From positions 1 through 64,000 of the forward strand of contig JBGUSK010000140.1 in the NCBI GenBank assembly GCA_045132495.1: a stretch of 64,000 nt of DNA, read 5' to 3'. Source of the stretch: UBA11524 sp045132495. Lineage in GTDB: Bacteria > Bacillota > Clostridia > Christensenellales > Aristaeellaceae. Under the pieces are notes generated by a model, which saw only the letters and a program-made list of their open reading frames with translations, was not told the DNA's origin and ran no database searches. Positions 63,888 through 64,000 of this stretch are shown here, piece by piece (positions within the stretch are counted from its first letter, which is position 1; each line of letters begins with the position of its first letter). The position numbers and the translations under genes were made by a program.

Positions 63888-64000
63888 TCAGGCTTCTGTT
63901 GAGGAAGCTTTGGTCAGTGTGATTCGCCTTGCTGCCTCCAGGGCTATCATGGCGATGCGGTCCTTTTCGTCCAGGTTGGCGAAATTGGACAGACTCCGCT
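63888..64000 (-). CDS. C-terminal end of an unidentified protein
   Basis: The minus strand reads into the window with an open frame ending RSLSNFANLDEKDRIAM, then IALEAARRITLTKASSTEA and a stop. Only 37 residues are visible, mainly helical, and no family is recognised. The stop is 20 bases before the tautomerase start, so the two are probably cotranscribed. Confidence 0.5.
   Translation of the reverse strand, partial: RSLSNFANLDEKDRIAMIALEAARRITLTKASSTEA

Noticed and set aside
1..64000. CRISPR arrays, tRNA or rRNA genes
   Set aside because: No regularly spaced direct repeats with unique spacers and no tRNA or rRNA signature were recognised. The repeats at 4.5-7 kb are hsdS recombination sites.

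Overview
The window looks like part of the chromosome of an anaerobic, probably gut-associated Clostridia-type Firmicute. The support is a YmxH/YlmC-type sporulation protein, RNase J, YlbF, Rex, CdaA/CdaR, a short Gram-positive SRP RNA, the GGGtGRT/NifU-like pair, strong AGGAGG ribosome sites and many TTGACA/TATAAT promoters. The core regions look GC-rich and the first 17 kb visibly less so. No species is claimed.

Positions 1-17.4 kb form an accessory island. It opens with an XRE repressor, an ImmA/IrrE protease and a SLOG-fold protein. A complete type I restriction-modification locus follows: hsdM, hsdS, then an inverted spare hsdS cassette, a direct spare cassette, and hsdR. Two families of short repeats in direct and inverted orientation surround four target-recognition domains, and a tyrosine recombinase follows hsdR. 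This is the layout of a DNA-shuffling specificity locus. Downstream come a GmrSD-like DUF262/HNH/DUF4268 protein, a YgjP-like metallopeptidase with a helicase-tail remnant, an SRAP/YedK protein, and an excisionase-integrase pair beside repeat-rich DNA that may be an attachment region.

Positions 17.6-47.1 kb are mostly core genes in short operons: GGGtGRT/NifU-like, two ECF sigma/anti-sigma pairs, tyrA-DUF523-metallopeptidase, a nucleotidyltransferase, rex-vanW, rnj, ylbF, mltG-U32, glyA, SRP RNA, marR-degV with paired operators, rlmA, an M42 peptidase, a MATE exporter and an FAD oxidoreductase.

Positions 47.2-57.7 kb hold six consecutive secreted proteins on the minus strand. Five end in dockerin-like calcium-binding repeats and two begin with cohesin-like domains. 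Two carry long arrays of Cys/His-rich repeats and others carry bacterial Ig-like or BspA leucine-rich repeats. No glycoside hydrolase is present, so this is not a classical cellulosome cluster. Positions 57.9-64 kb return to core functions: rplM-rpsI with a long leader, an RsmF-like methyltransferase, the cdaA-cdaR c-di-AMP synthesis operon and a MIF-like tautomerase.

The strongest candidates for new biology are the four-cassette hsdS shuffling locus, whose last cassette is open in frame into hsdR, and the secreted cohesin/dockerin/Cys-repeat cluster.
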